Below, piece by piece: positions 1 through 8,667 of a DNA stretch of 36,721 nt (the first letter of the stretch is position 1; each line of letters opens with the position of its first letter). The stretch comes from Streptomyces humidus (GTDB lineage Bacteria > Actinomycetota > Actinomycetes > Streptomycetales > Streptomycetaceae): positions 1 to 36,721 of the forward strand of contig NZ_BMTL01000056.1 in assembly GCF_014649655.1 (NCBI RefSeq). Direction: 5' to 3'. A program made the translations under genes and the position numbers. Under the pieces are notes generated by a model. That model searched no databases, was not told the origin of the DNA, and saw nothing but the letters and a program-made list of their open reading frames with translations.

Positions 1-170
1 CCGAGGGGGTGGCCGACTTCGCCGATTTCCTGGCCGGTGACGACCAGGACGGCATCGTCCGGCTCTGCACGCTGTTCGGCGCGCTGGTCCTGTCCCGTGC
101 CACCAAGGGCTCTCCGCTCTCCGGGGAGATCCTCGCCGCCGCGCACGCAGCCCTGACGGAAGCAGGTTGA
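1..170 (+). CDS. TetR-family regulator, C-terminal end (5' end outside window)
   Basis: The reading frame starting at base 3 runs without interruption to a TGA at 168-170. It encodes about 55 residues that begin EGVADFADFL and end AAHAALTEAG. The amphipathic helices, including the segment LCTLFGALVLSRATKG, resemble the ligand-binding C-terminal half of TetR/AcrR regulators in Streptomyces. The DNA-binding domain would lie upstream of the window, so this is inference from the tail alone. Base composition fits the native genes, and the gene ends normally before the disturbed IS110 region. Confidence 0.55.
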   Translation, partial: EGVADFADFLAGDDQDGIVRLCTLFGALVLSRATKGSPLSGEILAAAHAALTEAG

Positions 171-236
171 GCACGGGCGCGGTGGCCGCGTCGGGGCGGC
201 AGTCCGGTCCCCGGGGAAGTGACGAGCCGGTCGTCA

Positions 237-255
237 TGACGCTCGTTTGACGCTC
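237..255. repeat. Phased GACG repeat, cluster 1
   Basis: TGACGCTCGTTTGACGCTC contains two GACG cores exactly 11 bp apart (238 and 249). It lies between the TetR stop codon and the IS110 remnant. Related pairs with the same 11-bp step occur at 2085, 10865 and 24363. Its function is unknown. Confidence 0.5.
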
Positions 256-344
256 TGCGCAGGTGGAGAGGGAGGCAGAGAGCCGACATAGCGCTCTGAC
301 GCGTAAATAGGTGCAGGTCAGGGGTTGTTTGGGCAGGGCTGGGC

Positions 345-371
345 GCCCGGTGGCCGTCGGGGCCGCCGGGC
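345..371 (-). terminator. Hairpin downstream of IS110 transposase
   Basis: GCCCGGTGGCC (345-355) pairs with GGCCGCCGGGC (361-371) over 11 positions, with one G-U wobble and a 5-base loop. It lies just past the stop of the minus-strand transposase and beyond the plus-strand TetR end, so it could terminate either. No U-tract follows, as is usual in Streptomyces. Confidence 0.5.
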
Positions 372-388
372 ACTTGGTCTGTGAACGG

Positions 389-1632
389 TCAGGCTTCGCC
401 TTCGATCGGGTTGAGGGTGACGGTGTAGCCGAGCTGGTTGAGGGCGGTGATCGCGCGGCGGGTGGCGCGTTCGGGATTGCGCTGGGCGAAGTAGGTGCCG
501 CCGAGTTCGCGGTAGGGGACGTTGTCGGTGAGCATGTGCCAGATCGAGGTGATGATCGAGTGCTCCACGGCGACCAGGGCTTTCATCGGTCCGCGGCGGG
601 CGGTCAGCCGCTTGTAGCGGGCTTGTAGGTAGGTGTCCTTGGTTCTCGCTGCGCCGAAGGCGGCGAGTCCGAGGGCGCCCTTGAGGTACGGGTTGCCGGG
701 GCGGACCTTGGTGTTTTTGCTGCGGCCGGCGGACTCGTGGTGGCCTGGGCAGACCCCGGCCCAGGACGCCAGGTGCCCGGCCGAGGCGACCGGGTCATGT
801 CCCCGCCGGTCTCCGCGATGATCACTTCGGCGACGGCCCGGTTGATCCCGGGGACGGTGTCGAGCAGGTCGAGGGCGGGACGAAAGGGGGCCATCGCCTC
901 CTCGATCCGCTCATCCAGCTGACTGATGGCATCGGTGAGCTGGTCGTAGTGGTCCAGGTGCAGCCGGGTGAGGAAGGCGTGGTGGGCGCGGAAGCGTCCG
1001 GTCAGGGCCTCGGTGAGTTCGGGGATCTTGTTGCGGAGTTTGCGTCCGGCCAGGTCCGCGAGCGTCTGCGGGTCGCGTTCCCCGCCGATGAGGGCCTCCA
1101 GCATGGCCCTGCCGGAGACGCCCATGATGTCGGAGGCGACCGCTGCGAGTTTGATCCCGGTGTCCTCCAGCAGCTTCTCCAGCCGCTGCACGATCTGCCC
1201 CCGTTCGCGGGTCATCTGAGTGCGGGCCCGGGTCAGATCCCGCAGCTCGCGCACCGGTGCGGGCGGCACGAACGAGGCACGGACCAGGCCGTGCGCGCCC
1301 AGTTGCGCCAGCCAGGCGGCGTCGGAGACGTCCGTCTTGCGGCCGGGCAGGTTCTTGACCTGCCGGGCGTTGACCAGGATCACGTTCAGGTCTTCGGCCA
1401 GCAGGTAGTAGAAGGGCTTCCAGTAGTCCGAGGTCGCCTCGATCACCACCAGCGTCACCCCGGCGGCCAGCAGGTGATCCCGCAGCGCGAGGACCTGGTT
1501 CGTCGTCGAACCCCAGGTCGTGGTCTGGGTGATGAACGACCCCCGTCGCTTTGTGCTCGGGGTGCGGACGCACGCCTTGGCGTCCTTCTTGCTGATGTCG
1601 AGGCCGGCGCAGCGTTCGTGCAGCACGTCCAC
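389..1632 (-). pseudogene. IS110-family transposase (DEDD type), frameshifted
   Basis: The GTG start at 1632 opens a frame typical of IS110/IS116/IS902 transposases. It has an N-terminal DEDD nuclease part (CAGLDISKKDAKACVRTP, then VVIEATSDYWKPFYYLL and KTDVSDAAWLAQL) and a downstream helix-hairpin-helix segment (LLDTVPGINRAVAEVIIAETGG). After GGDMTR the frame goes wrong. Reading one frame over restores the conserved Tnp20 part (AGHLASWAGVCPGHHESAGR, then NPYLKGAL), which continues to the stop at 389. The codon that should be TTC (Phe) reads TC at about 788-789, so a single-base deletion broke the gene. Repaired length would be about 414 aa, normal for the family. A programmed frameshift is unlikely because there is no slippery run. 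Confidence 0.88.
389..1632 (-). mobile_element. IS110-family insertion sequence (core only; ends not resolved)
   Basis: Only the transposase body can be delimited. IS110 elements usually lack terminal inverted repeats and target duplications, so the edges cannot be called from one sequence. The element probably extends from about 370 into 1633-1930, where no other gene is seen. The transposase is broken, so the copy is not autonomous. Confidence 0.6.
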
Positions 1633-1929
1633 GGCCTTGCTCCCTCCCTCACCGACGGCCGGACAGCTCGCCGTTCCGGGAGGGCCAGGGTGGAACAGGA
1701 ATTCTGACGCGCGTGCTCACAGCAACACTCCACGGTTCCCGTGGACGGCCCTCGGCACCATGCCGACCTGCGAGCTCACCGGCATCACAGAGCTGTCGGT
1801 TTCGGCCGGAACGAACCTCATCAGCGTCCCGCACCGACACCAGCCCCCGTCAGGGCAGACAAGAAGCACCTCGGCGCGCGCCACAGGATTTACCACGCCC
1901 CCGGCGCGCACCGAAGGTGCGCTGAGTCG

Positions 1930-2045
1930 CTGACCTGGGATTTCGCAGCATCTGCTCAGGCCGACATCTTTCCGATGACGCATCATGTTGAGTGTGTCGC
2001 GATCCTTGAGCCCGCGGCAAAGGGTTCCTGACCTGCTGTTTTATC
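1930..2045 (+). repeat. Dispersed repeat copy A: 3' tail of a TrmA/RlmD-type RNA methyltransferase gene
   Basis: An open segment ending in TGA at 2029-2031 encodes FPMTHHVECVAILEP followed by AAKGS. The F-P-x-T-x-H-x-E pattern is the conserved C-terminal strand of the TrmA/RlmC/RlmD uracil-C5 methyltransferase family. Nothing upstream encodes the rest of such an enzyme, so only about the last 33 codons remain. The similarity to copy D (25378-25530) continues past the stop codon (TGACCTGC-GTTTT). Three further partial copies are in the window (17131, 24236, 27446). Confidence 0.7.
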
Positions 2046-2084
2046 GGGTGTGTTATGTGCGCCTGTGGCGTTACGGGTGATATC

Positions 2085-2133
2085 TTGACGTATGCGTGAC
2101 GCGCGTTTGACGAACACGACGCATGTGTGACGC
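2085..2133. repeat. Phased GACG repeat, cluster 2 (five units)
   Basis: GACG cores begin at 2087, 2098, 2109, 2118 and 2129, giving steps of 11, 11, 9 and 11 bp. Several are preceded by T or TT. The spacing is close to one helical turn, so all cores face the same side of the DNA. The cluster follows directly after repeat copy A. It resembles an array of protein-binding sites, but no cognate protein can be named. Confidence 0.55.
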
Positions 2134-2291
2134 ACGTTCTGACTAGTTTTCAGGTGTGGAAGGCGTGCTGCTAATCCGGCCCTGGGCGAGCTGGCAGCAC
2201 CCCTTTCTCGATCACGGCAGCGAAAGATCGCCGGCTGGCCCTGCCTTGTGTCCACCATTTACAGATAACGCGGAGTCGGATCGTCTGTAGG

Positions 2292-2534
2292 TCGAACCTC
2301 GGCGTCTCCCAGCGCATGCTCACCCACACGCTGCGCCAGCTCCAGGAGGACGGCCTGATCACGCGCACCGCCTACGCCGAGGTGCCGCCGCGTGTGGAGT
2401 ACGCGCTCGCCCCGCTCGGCCGCGGCCTGCACGAGATCGTCATGCGGCTGATCGGCTGGGCCGCCGCCCATTACCACGAGATCCGCGCCTACCGCGCCCA
2501 GGCCGGCACCACGCTCTCCTCCTCCCGTTCCTGA
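2292..2534 (+). pseudogene. HxlR-family regulator, 5'-truncated
   Basis: From about 2295 the frame reads LGVSQRMLTHTLRQLQEDGL, the recognition-helix region of the HxlR winged helix. It continues through the wing (AYAEVPPRVEYALAPLG) and dimer helices to a TGA at 2532-2534. The first third of a normal HxlR protein (about 110-150 aa), with the conserved CPxxxxLxxIGGKW region, is missing. The upstream frame is unrelated. Truncation at a mobile-element junction is likely, and an ATG at 2316 is internal rather than a real start. Confidence 0.75.
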
Positions 2535-2636
2535 GCCGCAGCGCCCGCTGGGCTCGGCCAGGCGCATACGGGAGATTGCCGGCTGTGCTGCTCGACCCCG
2601 CCGCGGGGCGGGCTGCCGCCCTGCCAGGGAGGAACA

Positions 2637-2664
2637 CAGGTGTCGCCCGGCCTGGCGACACCTG
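2637..2664. terminator. Perfect 11-bp hairpin between converging genes
   Basis: CAGGTGTCGCC (2637-2647) and GGCGACACCTG (2654-2664) form a perfect stem with a 6-base loop. It sits between the plus-strand HxlR remnant and the end of the minus-strand cupin operon, so it probably terminates the latter and may act in both directions. Confidence 0.65.
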
Positions 2665-2825
2665 CCCCGAAGGAGGGCCTCGCACCACAGCACACGTGGA
2701 CAGAACCTGCTAGCAGATCCACCGATGCGTCGTCACGGCACCGTCCCTGACGGCGTCACCGCCGTTCCGGCCGCCAGGGCTGGGCCGTCGAACCGGTGCC
2801 GCAGGTCGCCGCGCTCGCCGCTCGC

Positions 2826-3185
2826 TCAGGCGCCTTGGTAGGCGAAGAAGAACTTCCTCGACGGCTCCAGCGTCTCCCAGACGCCCCGGAATCCGCGCGG
2901 GACGAAGAAGACTTCGCCGGCTCCGAACTCGCGGCGGCCTCCCTCGGTGTCGACGAGGGCGACCCGGCCGGAGATCATGACGCAGATCTCGTCGTACGGA
3001 TAGGGGTCGAGGCGGAGGGTGCCGGGTTCGCCCTCCCAGCCGCCGCCGAACAGGCGGCCGTCGGCGGAAGCGAAGCTGCGGTACTCGGTCTCCCGCCAGC
3101 CTTCGGACGCCTCGCCGGGCGTCCACTCGGGAACAATCGGGGTGCCGCCCGTGAGGGAGACGGGGACGACGCTGTGGATGTTCAT
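2826..3185 (-). CDS. Small cupin-domain protein
   Basis: This 119-residue protein is essentially one cupin barrel of the DUF861/EutQ-like type. The first cupin motif region is RLDPYPYDEICVMISGRVAL (residues about 58-77) and the second is FGAGEVFFVPRGFRGVWETL (about 86-105). The first motif lacks the usual two histidines (it has YPYDE), so metal binding is doubtful or altered. The ATG at 3185 has AGGAGAG about 6 bases upstream. The gene lies 48 bp downstream of the dimethylformamidase-like gene and is probably the last gene of that operon. Its role is unknown; related small cupins often handle small amines or ureido compounds, so an accessory catabolic role is inferred. Confidence 0.75.
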   Translation of the reverse strand: MNIHSVVPVSLTGGTPIVPEWTPGEASEGWRETEYRSFASADGRLFGGGWEGEPGTLRLDPYPYDEICVMISGRVALVDTEGGRREFGAGEVFFVPRGFRGVWETLEPSRKFFFAYQGA

Positions 3186-3233
3186 GGCTTGCTCTCCTGC
3201 TGTGCGTGCTGCGGTGCTGCGGTGCTGCTGCTG

Positions 3234-4886
3234 TCACTGCCGCGGCTGGACCGCGGTGAAGCGGTCGAGGACATTGCGGGTGATGGTCTCGGTGAAGGGG
3301 TCGCGGTGGATCAGTCCGCTGACCCATTCCGTCGAGCCGGAGTTGAAGACGGTGCCGCCGTTCTCACCCTGCTGGAAGCAGGCGACCATGGCGGCGCCGT
3401 AGCCCTGGTGACGCAGGTGCTCGGGCGGATTGCCGTCGTACATCAGCTCGATGAGGCCCGCGACCTCGTGCGCGGGGGCACCGATCGGGACGCGCCCGGA
3501 CCAGCGGTCCTCACCTCCTGAGACGGCCGGCGCCATGGCGATGATCTCCAGGTGGGCCGGGGTGCCGTCCGCGCCGGTCGGGTAGGGCAGGCCGTGGCGG
3601 AAGGTGTAGTCGGCGCCGTCCACCTCGAAGGCGGCGACGCAGACGGGGGCGGAGCCGAAAGTGTCGCCGTAGTAGAGGTCGGTGCCGGCGAGGGACCAGT
3701 GTTCGGGGCGGTAGACGGTGTAGCCGCCGGTGGAGCGGGGCATGGCGGAGCCGTAGCGGTTGTAGCCGCCCTTCATGCCCGACAGACCCATCGTGGTACC
3801 GGAGGGGCGGCCGATCGGCTCCCAGTCCCAGGCGGTGGTGGTGCGGTCCTGGCGGTCCGTGCCGTAGAGCGGGTCGTCCTGCGGGACCTTGTGGCAGACC
3901 TGCTGAGTGTCGCCTTCCCGGTCGCCGTCCTGCAGACGTGTCTGCCAGACGAAGTTCCCTGCGAAGCGCGCGAGATGGCCGCCGTTCGCGGTGAACCGGT
4001 CGACGGCGTCGCGCATCTCCCAGGTCCAGTACTCGTCATGGCCGACGATCACGGCGCAGCGGTAGCCGTCCAGGACGGCCGGGTCGGCGTGCAGGTCGTG
4101 CTGGGTGAGGTGGTCGAAGCGGTAGCCCCCACCTTCGGCCCAGACGGTGAAGGGCCGCTCGTACGTGGCCCAGAAGGCGTCCGCGTGGTGGCGGGAATAA
4201 CCGGCCGCCGCCGCCCACTCGTACGGGGGGTGGCGCGGGGTCCAGCCGGGCGGCGGGGTGTCGGTGTGGATGTTGCGCGGTGCGCTGTCGGGCTTGCGCA
4301 GCATTCCGCGGGCAACGGGCCGCAGCCGGGAGACGACCGGGGAAGGGACGTCGTTCAGGTGACCGTCGGGAAGGCCGCGGTAGTGGTTGGCGCCGCCCCA
4401 GTCGTTGTACGCGAGGAGGGTTCCGGTGGTGTGGATCAGCGCCATCGGGGCACGCCGGTCCTCGGGCGCGCGGACCACGAAGAAGCCCTCGGCCTCGACC
4501 GTGCGACCGCGCTTGTCGCGGGTGCGGGCGACGACGAGGTAGAAGCCGGAGAGCCAGTCCTGGGCCACCGGGACGGTGAGGGAGACGGGCCAGCCGCAGC
4601 CTTTTTCGTATGCGTCGGGCGGGGTGGCGTGGGCCTTGCCGGGCAGCCCTTCGTATTGGGCGACGGTGACCGGCTCGGCGCCGTCGCGCAGGATCTCCAG
4701 GTCGTAGGAGTGTGCGGTGGTGTGCACGTGCAGCGCGACCTCGCCGCCGGGCAGATAGCTGAACTCGTCGGCGTAGAGCCAGAGTTCCGTGGTCCCTGGC
4801 ACGGCACCCGGCTTCTCGGTCAGGCCGCCGGAGCGGGACCATGCATAGTCGGCGGCCGGGTGGCCGGGGGTGGGGTGGTCGTTCAT
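3234..4886 (-). CDS. N,N-dimethylformamidase large-subunit-like hydrolase
   Basis: This 550-residue protein resembles the large (beta) subunit of N,N-dimethylformamidase, an iron enzyme that hydrolyses dimethylformamide to dimethylamine and formate. The N-terminal part (about 30-140) looks like a beta-sandwich (ELWLYADEFSYLPGGEVALH). The C-terminal hydrolase part carries the hallmark GYRFDHLTQHDL, then VIVGHDEYWTWEMRDAVDRF (about 279-298) and GGHLARFAGNFVWQ. The H-x-E of GHDEYW lies where the family binds its mononuclear iron. No small (alpha) subunit gene is nearby, as in many actinobacterial homologues, so the true substrate may be another amide. The ATG at 4886 lies 10 bp after the permease stop with a poor RBS, suggesting translational coupling. 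Confidence 0.8.
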   Translation of the reverse strand: MNDHPTPGHPAADYAWSRSGGLTEKPGAVPGTTELWLYADEFSYLPGGEVALHVHTTAHSYDLEILRDGAEPVTVAQYEGLPGKAHATPPDAYEKGCGWPVSLTVPVAQDWLSGFYLVVARTRDKRGRTVEAEGFFVVRAPEDRRAPMALIHTTGTLLAYNDWGGANHYRGLPDGHLNDVPSPVVSRLRPVARGMLRKPDSAPRNIHTDTPPPGWTPRHPPYEWAAAAGYSRHHADAFWATYERPFTVWAEGGGYRFDHLTQHDLHADPAVLDGYRCAVIVGHDEYWTWEMRDAVDRFTANGGHLARFAGNFVWQTRLQDGDREGDTQQVCHKVPQDDPLYGTDRQDRTTTAWDWEPIGRPSGTTMGLSGMKGGYNRYGSAMPRSTGGYTVYRPEHWSLAGTDLYYGDTFGSAPVCVAAFEVDGADYTFRHGLPYPTGADGTPAHLEIIAMAPAVSGGEDRWSGRVPIGAPAHEVAGLIELMYDGNPPEHLRHQGYGAAMVACFQQGENGGTVFNSGSTEWVSGLIHRDPFTETITRNVLDRFTAVQPRQ

Positions 4887-4896
4887 GGTGAGGTGC

Positions 4897-6348
4897 TCAA
4901 TCGGTTCGGGGGGTGATCCAGGAGGCTTGGGCGCGGGTGCGACGGCGTTCCCGCAGCGCGACCACGGCGAAGGCGGCGACCAGAGGGAGGTTGATGAAGA
5001 GATTGCCCCAGTGCCCCATGCCGGTCAGCAGGCCCATCTTGGCGAAGATCAGCGTCAGCGCGGCGGTGAGCAGCACGGCGGAGAGCACGGGGGCGAGCAG
5101 GCGGTGCCAGCTGGACTCCAGCGTGCGGCGGTCGGGGTGCCGGAAGTAGCGGACGACGGCGACGGACGTGGCGATCTGCAGCAGGACGACACCGATCAGG
5201 GTGGGCGTGTTGGTCCACGGGATGATCTGGGTGTAGGGATCGGCCCCGGCGAGGCCGAACACGGCGAGCGCGGCCAGCACGACACCGGCCTGGAACAGCC
5301 CGGCGACGCCCGGTGTCCCCGTACGCGCATTCACCTGGCCGAGGGCGGCCGGCAGGATGCCGCTCTTCCCCATGGTGTGCAGGTATCGGGTGGTCGCGTT
5401 GTGCAGCGCGAGCACACCCGCGACGAAGCTGGTCACGAGCAGGACCTGCATCACGCGGACCATCACCTCGCCCATGTACTCGTCACCCAGGGCGAGGACG
5501 AGGGTGGACGGGTCGCCGGCGAGCAGTTCGCCGAGCCGGTGCGGTCCGGCGGCGAGCCAGATGACCCAGGAGCAGAAGGTGTAGGCGACGGCGAGGAAGC
5601 CGACGGCCAGGTAGGTGGCGCGCGGGACGGTACGGCGCTTGTCGCGTACCTCTTCGCTGTAGATGGCGGTCTGCTCGAAGCCGACGAAGGCCACGAAGGC
5701 GATCACGAACACGCCGCCGATCGTGGTGGTGGCGAAGGCGGACGGGGTGAACACCTCGACGGAGATGCCCTCGTGGCCGCCGCGCAGCAGTACCGCCACA
5801 CAGAACACGGCCAGGACGGCGACCTCGGCGATGAGCAGCCCGGCGAGGACCCGTGCGCCGATGTCGACCCGGCGGTGACCGAGGTAGCCGACGAGGATGG
5901 TGATGGACAGGGCGCAGACCAGCCAGTGCGGGCTCACTCCGAACAGCGTCTGGCCGGCGGTGGCGGCGAAGAGTCCGGCCGAGGCGGTGAAGCCGATCTG
6001 CCCGCCGAGATAGCCGAGGTAGGCGATGGCGGCGGCGCCCGCCCCGACGGCCTTGCCGAGGCCGTGCGAGATGTAGGCGTAGAAGGCACCGGCGCCCGGC
6101 GCATGCCGGGCCATGGTGGTGAAGCCGACGGCGAAGAGCAGGTAGACAAGCCCGGCGGCGGCGAAGCCGGCGGGGACGGCGGTGCCGCCGACCATGAAGG
6201 CCAGGGGTGCGAAGCCCGCGAGCACGGTCAGCGGGGCCGCGGCGGCGACGGTGAAGAAGACCAGGTGACCGGCGCCGATGCTGTCCCGACGCAGGGTTGC
6301 TTCGGTGGTGGCGGCTTGCGGTGTCTGGGCAGGGGTGGACCGGGACAT
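4897..6348 (-). CDS. APC-superfamily amino acid/amine permease
   Basis: This 483-residue membrane protein has about 12 hydrophobic helices. Family features are GAGHLVFFTVAAAAPLTVLA in helix 1, APGAGAFYAYISHGLGK at the helix 2-3 loop, FVAFVGFEQTAIYSEEVRDK in helix 6 and ALHNATTRYLHTMGKSGILP in helix 8. It is expected to import a small amine or amino acid by cation or proton symport. The ATG at 6348 was chosen over an upstream in-frame ATG because AGGAG sits 7 bases before it. It is followed after 10 bp by the dimethylformamidase-like gene, so the two are almost certainly co-transcribed and the permease probably takes up the substrate. Confidence 0.85.
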   Translation of the reverse strand: MSRSTPAQTPQAATTEATLRRDSIGAGHLVFFTVAAAAPLTVLAGFAPLAFMVGGTAVPAGFAAAGLVYLLFAVGFTTMARHAPGAGAFYAYISHGLGKAVGAGAAAIAYLGYLGGQIGFTASAGLFAATAGQTLFGVSPHWLVCALSITILVGYLGHRRVDIGARVLAGLLIAEVAVLAVFCVAVLLRGGHEGISVEVFTPSAFATTTIGGVFVIAFVAFVGFEQTAIYSEEVRDKRRTVPRATYLAVGFLAVAYTFCSWVIWLAAGPHRLGELLAGDPSTLVLALGDEYMGEVMVRVMQVLLVTSFVAGVLALHNATTRYLHTMGKSGILPAALGQVNARTGTPGVAGLFQAGVVLAALAVFGLAGADPYTQIIPWTNTPTLIGVVLLQIATSVAVVRYFRHPDRRTLESSWHRLLAPVLSAVLLTAALTLIFAKMGLLTGMGHWGNLFINLPLVAAFAVVALRERRRTRAQASWITPRTD

Positions 6349-6460
6349 GGCGCTCCTGTGTTCTGGGGCGGGGCCCGAGGGCACGCCTCAGCGGCCCTGC
6401 GGGCACACCGGGGCAGGGAAATGCGGTGCCGTGCGGGAGGTTCGGTGAGCGGCTCGGAGA

Positions 6461-7060
6461 TCAGGCCTTGCGGTCCAGTCCGGCGAGGGTGAGGGCGAGC
6501 CGGTGGGTGAGGTCGATGTCCCGTTCCTTGGCGCCGGGTTGGCGCAGTGCCTGGTACTGGAGGAGCTGTCCGTCACCGAGGGCGACGAGGAAGCGGGCCA
6601 GGGCGGCGGTGTCGGCCGGTGTGCCCGAGGCTTCGGCGGCCTGGTCGAGGCGTTCGACGACGGCGGTGAGCAGCAGTTCGTACTGCCGCTCGGCCAGCCA
6701 CTCCAGGCCCGGCTTGCGGCGGGTGTGAACGGCGAGTTCGTACTGCATGAGCTGCAGGCCCTCGTCACCGACCGCATGTTCCCAGAACGACTCGATCATC
6801 GCCCGCAGGGTGGCGGAGAGCCCACGCTCCGGGTTGACCGACGCGTCCATCAACTTCTGGAAACGGTTCGCCAGTTCCTCCACGACGGCGACGAGGAGTT
6901 CGTCCTTGTCGCGGAAGGCGTAGTGGAAGCGCGCCTGCGGCGCTCCGGCATGGTCGGCGATGCGCCGCGTGGTCGCGGCTTCCAGTCCCTCCGCCGCCAT
7001 GATCTCGATCGCGGCCCGGACGAACTGCTCGCGCCGTTCCTCGGCACTGATCCGCGCCAT
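6461..7060 (-). CDS. TetR-family transcriptional regulator
   Basis: A 199-residue repressor. The N-terminal helix-turn-helix reads RREQFVRAAIEIMAAEGLEA, then TTRRIADHAGAPQARFHYAF (about 27-46). The rest is the helical ligand-binding domain (MIESFWEHA, LQLMQYELAVHTRRKPGLEW). The ATG at 7060 is preceded by GGGAG; longer frames extend into the promoter. The gene lies between the aldehyde dehydrogenase and permease genes on the same strand. A promoter with an operator-like sequence lies upstream (7158-7197), and a 21/25-identical element lies over the dehydrogenase promoter. It is therefore probably the local regulator of the amide/amine block, with autorepression. Confidence 0.85.
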   Translation of the reverse strand: MARISAEERREQFVRAAIEIMAAEGLEAATTRRIADHAGAPQARFHYAFRDKDELLVAVVEELANRFQKLMDASVNPERGLSATLRAMIESFWEHAVGDEGLQLMQYELAVHTRRKPGLEWLAERQYELLLTAVVERLDQAAEASGTPADTAALARFLVALGDGQLLQYQALRQPGAKERDIDLTHRLALTLAGLDRKA

Positions 7061-7157
7061 TGCGCTCACGCTCCCGTGTTTCTCCGTCGGCCCGCGGTTG
7101 TGACGGCCGACGGAACGTGCTGATGCCACCGTTCCTTCTTCGGCGGGCGATACCAGC

Positions 7158-7197
7158 AGTCTTTATGAGTCGCCCGACTGTGTCAATAGACTCAGAA
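7158..7197 (-). promoter_or_regulatory. tetR promoter with operator
   Basis: On the minus strand TTGACA (7181-7186) and AAGACT (7158-7163) are separated by 17 bp, a good housekeeping promoter pointing at the TetR gene. Between them is the inverted repeat AGTCG-GG-CGACT (7168-7179). The 25 bp at 7173-7197 match 21 of 25 positions of the element at 8683-8707 over the dehydrogenase promoter, including TGTGTCAA. A TetR site overlapping the -35 box is inferred. Confidence 0.65.
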
Positions 7198-7222
7198 GAA
7201 GCGCTCGCACGCCATGCGCGCG

Positions 7223-8578
7223 TCACTTCCGTACTGTCCTGATCAGCTTCTTGTTGACGAACTCCTCGATGCCGAGCGGGCCGAGTTCGCGGCCGTACCC
7301 GGAGCGCTTGATCCCGCCGAAGGGGAGTTCGGCGCCTTCCGCGCCCACCCCGTTGACGAAGACCATCCCGGCTTCGATCCGGTCCGCCACCCGCTCGGCC
7401 TGCTCCGGGTCGGTGGTGAACACGTACGAGCCCAGGCCGTACGGCGTGTCGTTGGCGATCCTGACCGCATCGTCCTCGTCCGCGGCCGGGAAGACCATCG
7501 CGACGGGCCCGAAGAATTCCTCGCGTGCGGCGCCCTGTCCGGGGGTGAGGCCGGTGAGGACCGTGGCGGGGAAGAACGCGCCGTACCGCTCACCGGCACT
7601 GACGCTCCTCGCCCCTTCCATGACCCCACGCTCGACCTGCGCGGCGAGCGTTGCGGCCGCGGCGGAGGAGGCGAGCGGCGCCGCGGGCGACGCGGCGAGC
7701 AGCCGTTCGCTGAACTTGGCGACGAACTCCTCGTAAAGGTCCTGCGCGACGACGAATCGCTTGGCGGCGTTGCAGGCCTGGCCCACGTTGTCGAGCCGGG
7801 CGGCGACAGCCGCCTCGACGACGGCGTCCAGATCATTGGTCGACAAGACGATGAACGGGTCCGAGCCGCCGAGCTCGAGCACGGCCTTCTTGAGGTGACG
7901 TCCTGCGATCTCGGCGACGGCGGCGCCCGCCCGCTCGGATCCCGTCAGCGAGACCCCCTGTACGCGCGGGTCGGCGATCACGTCGGCGACCTGCTCGTTC
8001 GTCGCGTAGACATTGGCGTAGGCCCCCTCGGGGAAGCCCGCGTCCAGGAAGATCTTCTGCAGGGCGGCAGCGGAGGCAGGGCACTGCGGGGCGTGCTTGA
8101 GGACGATGGTGTTGCCGACGGCGAGGTTGGGAGCCGCGAACCGCGCGACCTGGTAGGCCGGGAAGTTCCACGGCATGATCCCGAGCAGCACGCCGACCGG
8201 ACCGCGACGTACCAGCGCGCTTCCCTCGCCGCGGAGCAGCGGGAGCGGCTGGTCGGCGAGGAATCCCGCGGCATGGTCGGCGTAGTAGCCGTAGATGTCG
8301 ACGCAGAAGTCGATCTCTCCTTCCGCCTCAGCGAGCGGCTTGCCCATTTCGCTGACGATGATCTCGGCGAGTTCGGTGCGGCGCTCGCCGTGAAGCTCGG
8401 CGACCTGGCGCAGCAGCGCGGCACGCTCCGCGACCGTGGTGGTACGTGCCCAGCCCCCGGCCACCCGATGGGCGGCCTCGACGGAGGCGGCGACCTCGGC
8501 GTCGGTGGCCATTTCGTACACGGCGGCGGTCTCGCCGGTGGCGGGGTCGGTGACGGCGTAGCGAATGCTGTCGGGCAT
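7223..8578 (-). CDS. Aldehyde dehydrogenase, succinate-semialdehyde dehydrogenase-like
   Basis: A 451-residue NAD(P)-dependent aldehyde dehydrogenase that oxidises an aldehyde to the acid. It shows GIMPWNFP for cofactor binding (about 133-140), GVSLTGSERAG, the general-base glutamate in VLELGGSDPF (E235) and the nucleophile cysteine in NVGQACNAAKRF (C269). EEFFGPVAMVF and PFGGIKRSGYGRELG are near the C-terminus. The NAAKRF context and 450-residue length fit the SSADH/Sad branch. The ATG at 8578 has GGAG 5 bases upstream; in-frame sequence before it lies in the promoter. Its own promoter carries the same operator-like element as tetR, so it probably oxidises an aldehyde made from the imported amine or amide. 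Confidence 0.88.
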   Translation of the reverse strand: MPDSIRYAVTDPATGETAAVYEMATDAEVAASVEAAHRVAGGWARTTTVAERAALLRQVAELHGERRTELAEIIVSEMGKPLAEAEGEIDFCVDIYGYYADHAAGFLADQPLPLLRGEGSALVRRGPVGVLLGIMPWNFPAYQVARFAAPNLAVGNTIVLKHAPQCPASAAALQKIFLDAGFPEGAYANVYATNEQVADVIADPRVQGVSLTGSERAGAAVAEIAGRHLKKAVLELGGSDPFIVLSTNDLDAVVEAAVAARLDNVGQACNAAKRFVVAQDLYEEFVAKFSERLLAASPAAPLASSAAAATLAAQVERGVMEGARSVSAGERYGAFFPATVLTGLTPGQGAAREEFFGPVAMVFPAADEDDAVRIANDTPYGLGSYVFTTDPEQAERVADRIEAGMVFVNGVGAEGAELPFGGIKRSGYGRELGPLGIEEFVNKKLIRTVRK

Positions 8579-8667
8579 GTTCTCCGGTTCCGTTCCAGAA
8601 GGCGGCAAGAGCGGGAGGCAGGGGCCTGCGCGACGCAGATCGCCCCAGACGGCACTCCGGTCGGGAC

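Noticed and set aside
3552..6492. Long open frames on the plus strand opposite the dimethylformamidase and permease genes
   Set aside because: They are antisense to well-supported genes, are Gly/Val/Ala/Asp-rich without family motifs, and reflect the high third-position GC of the real genes.
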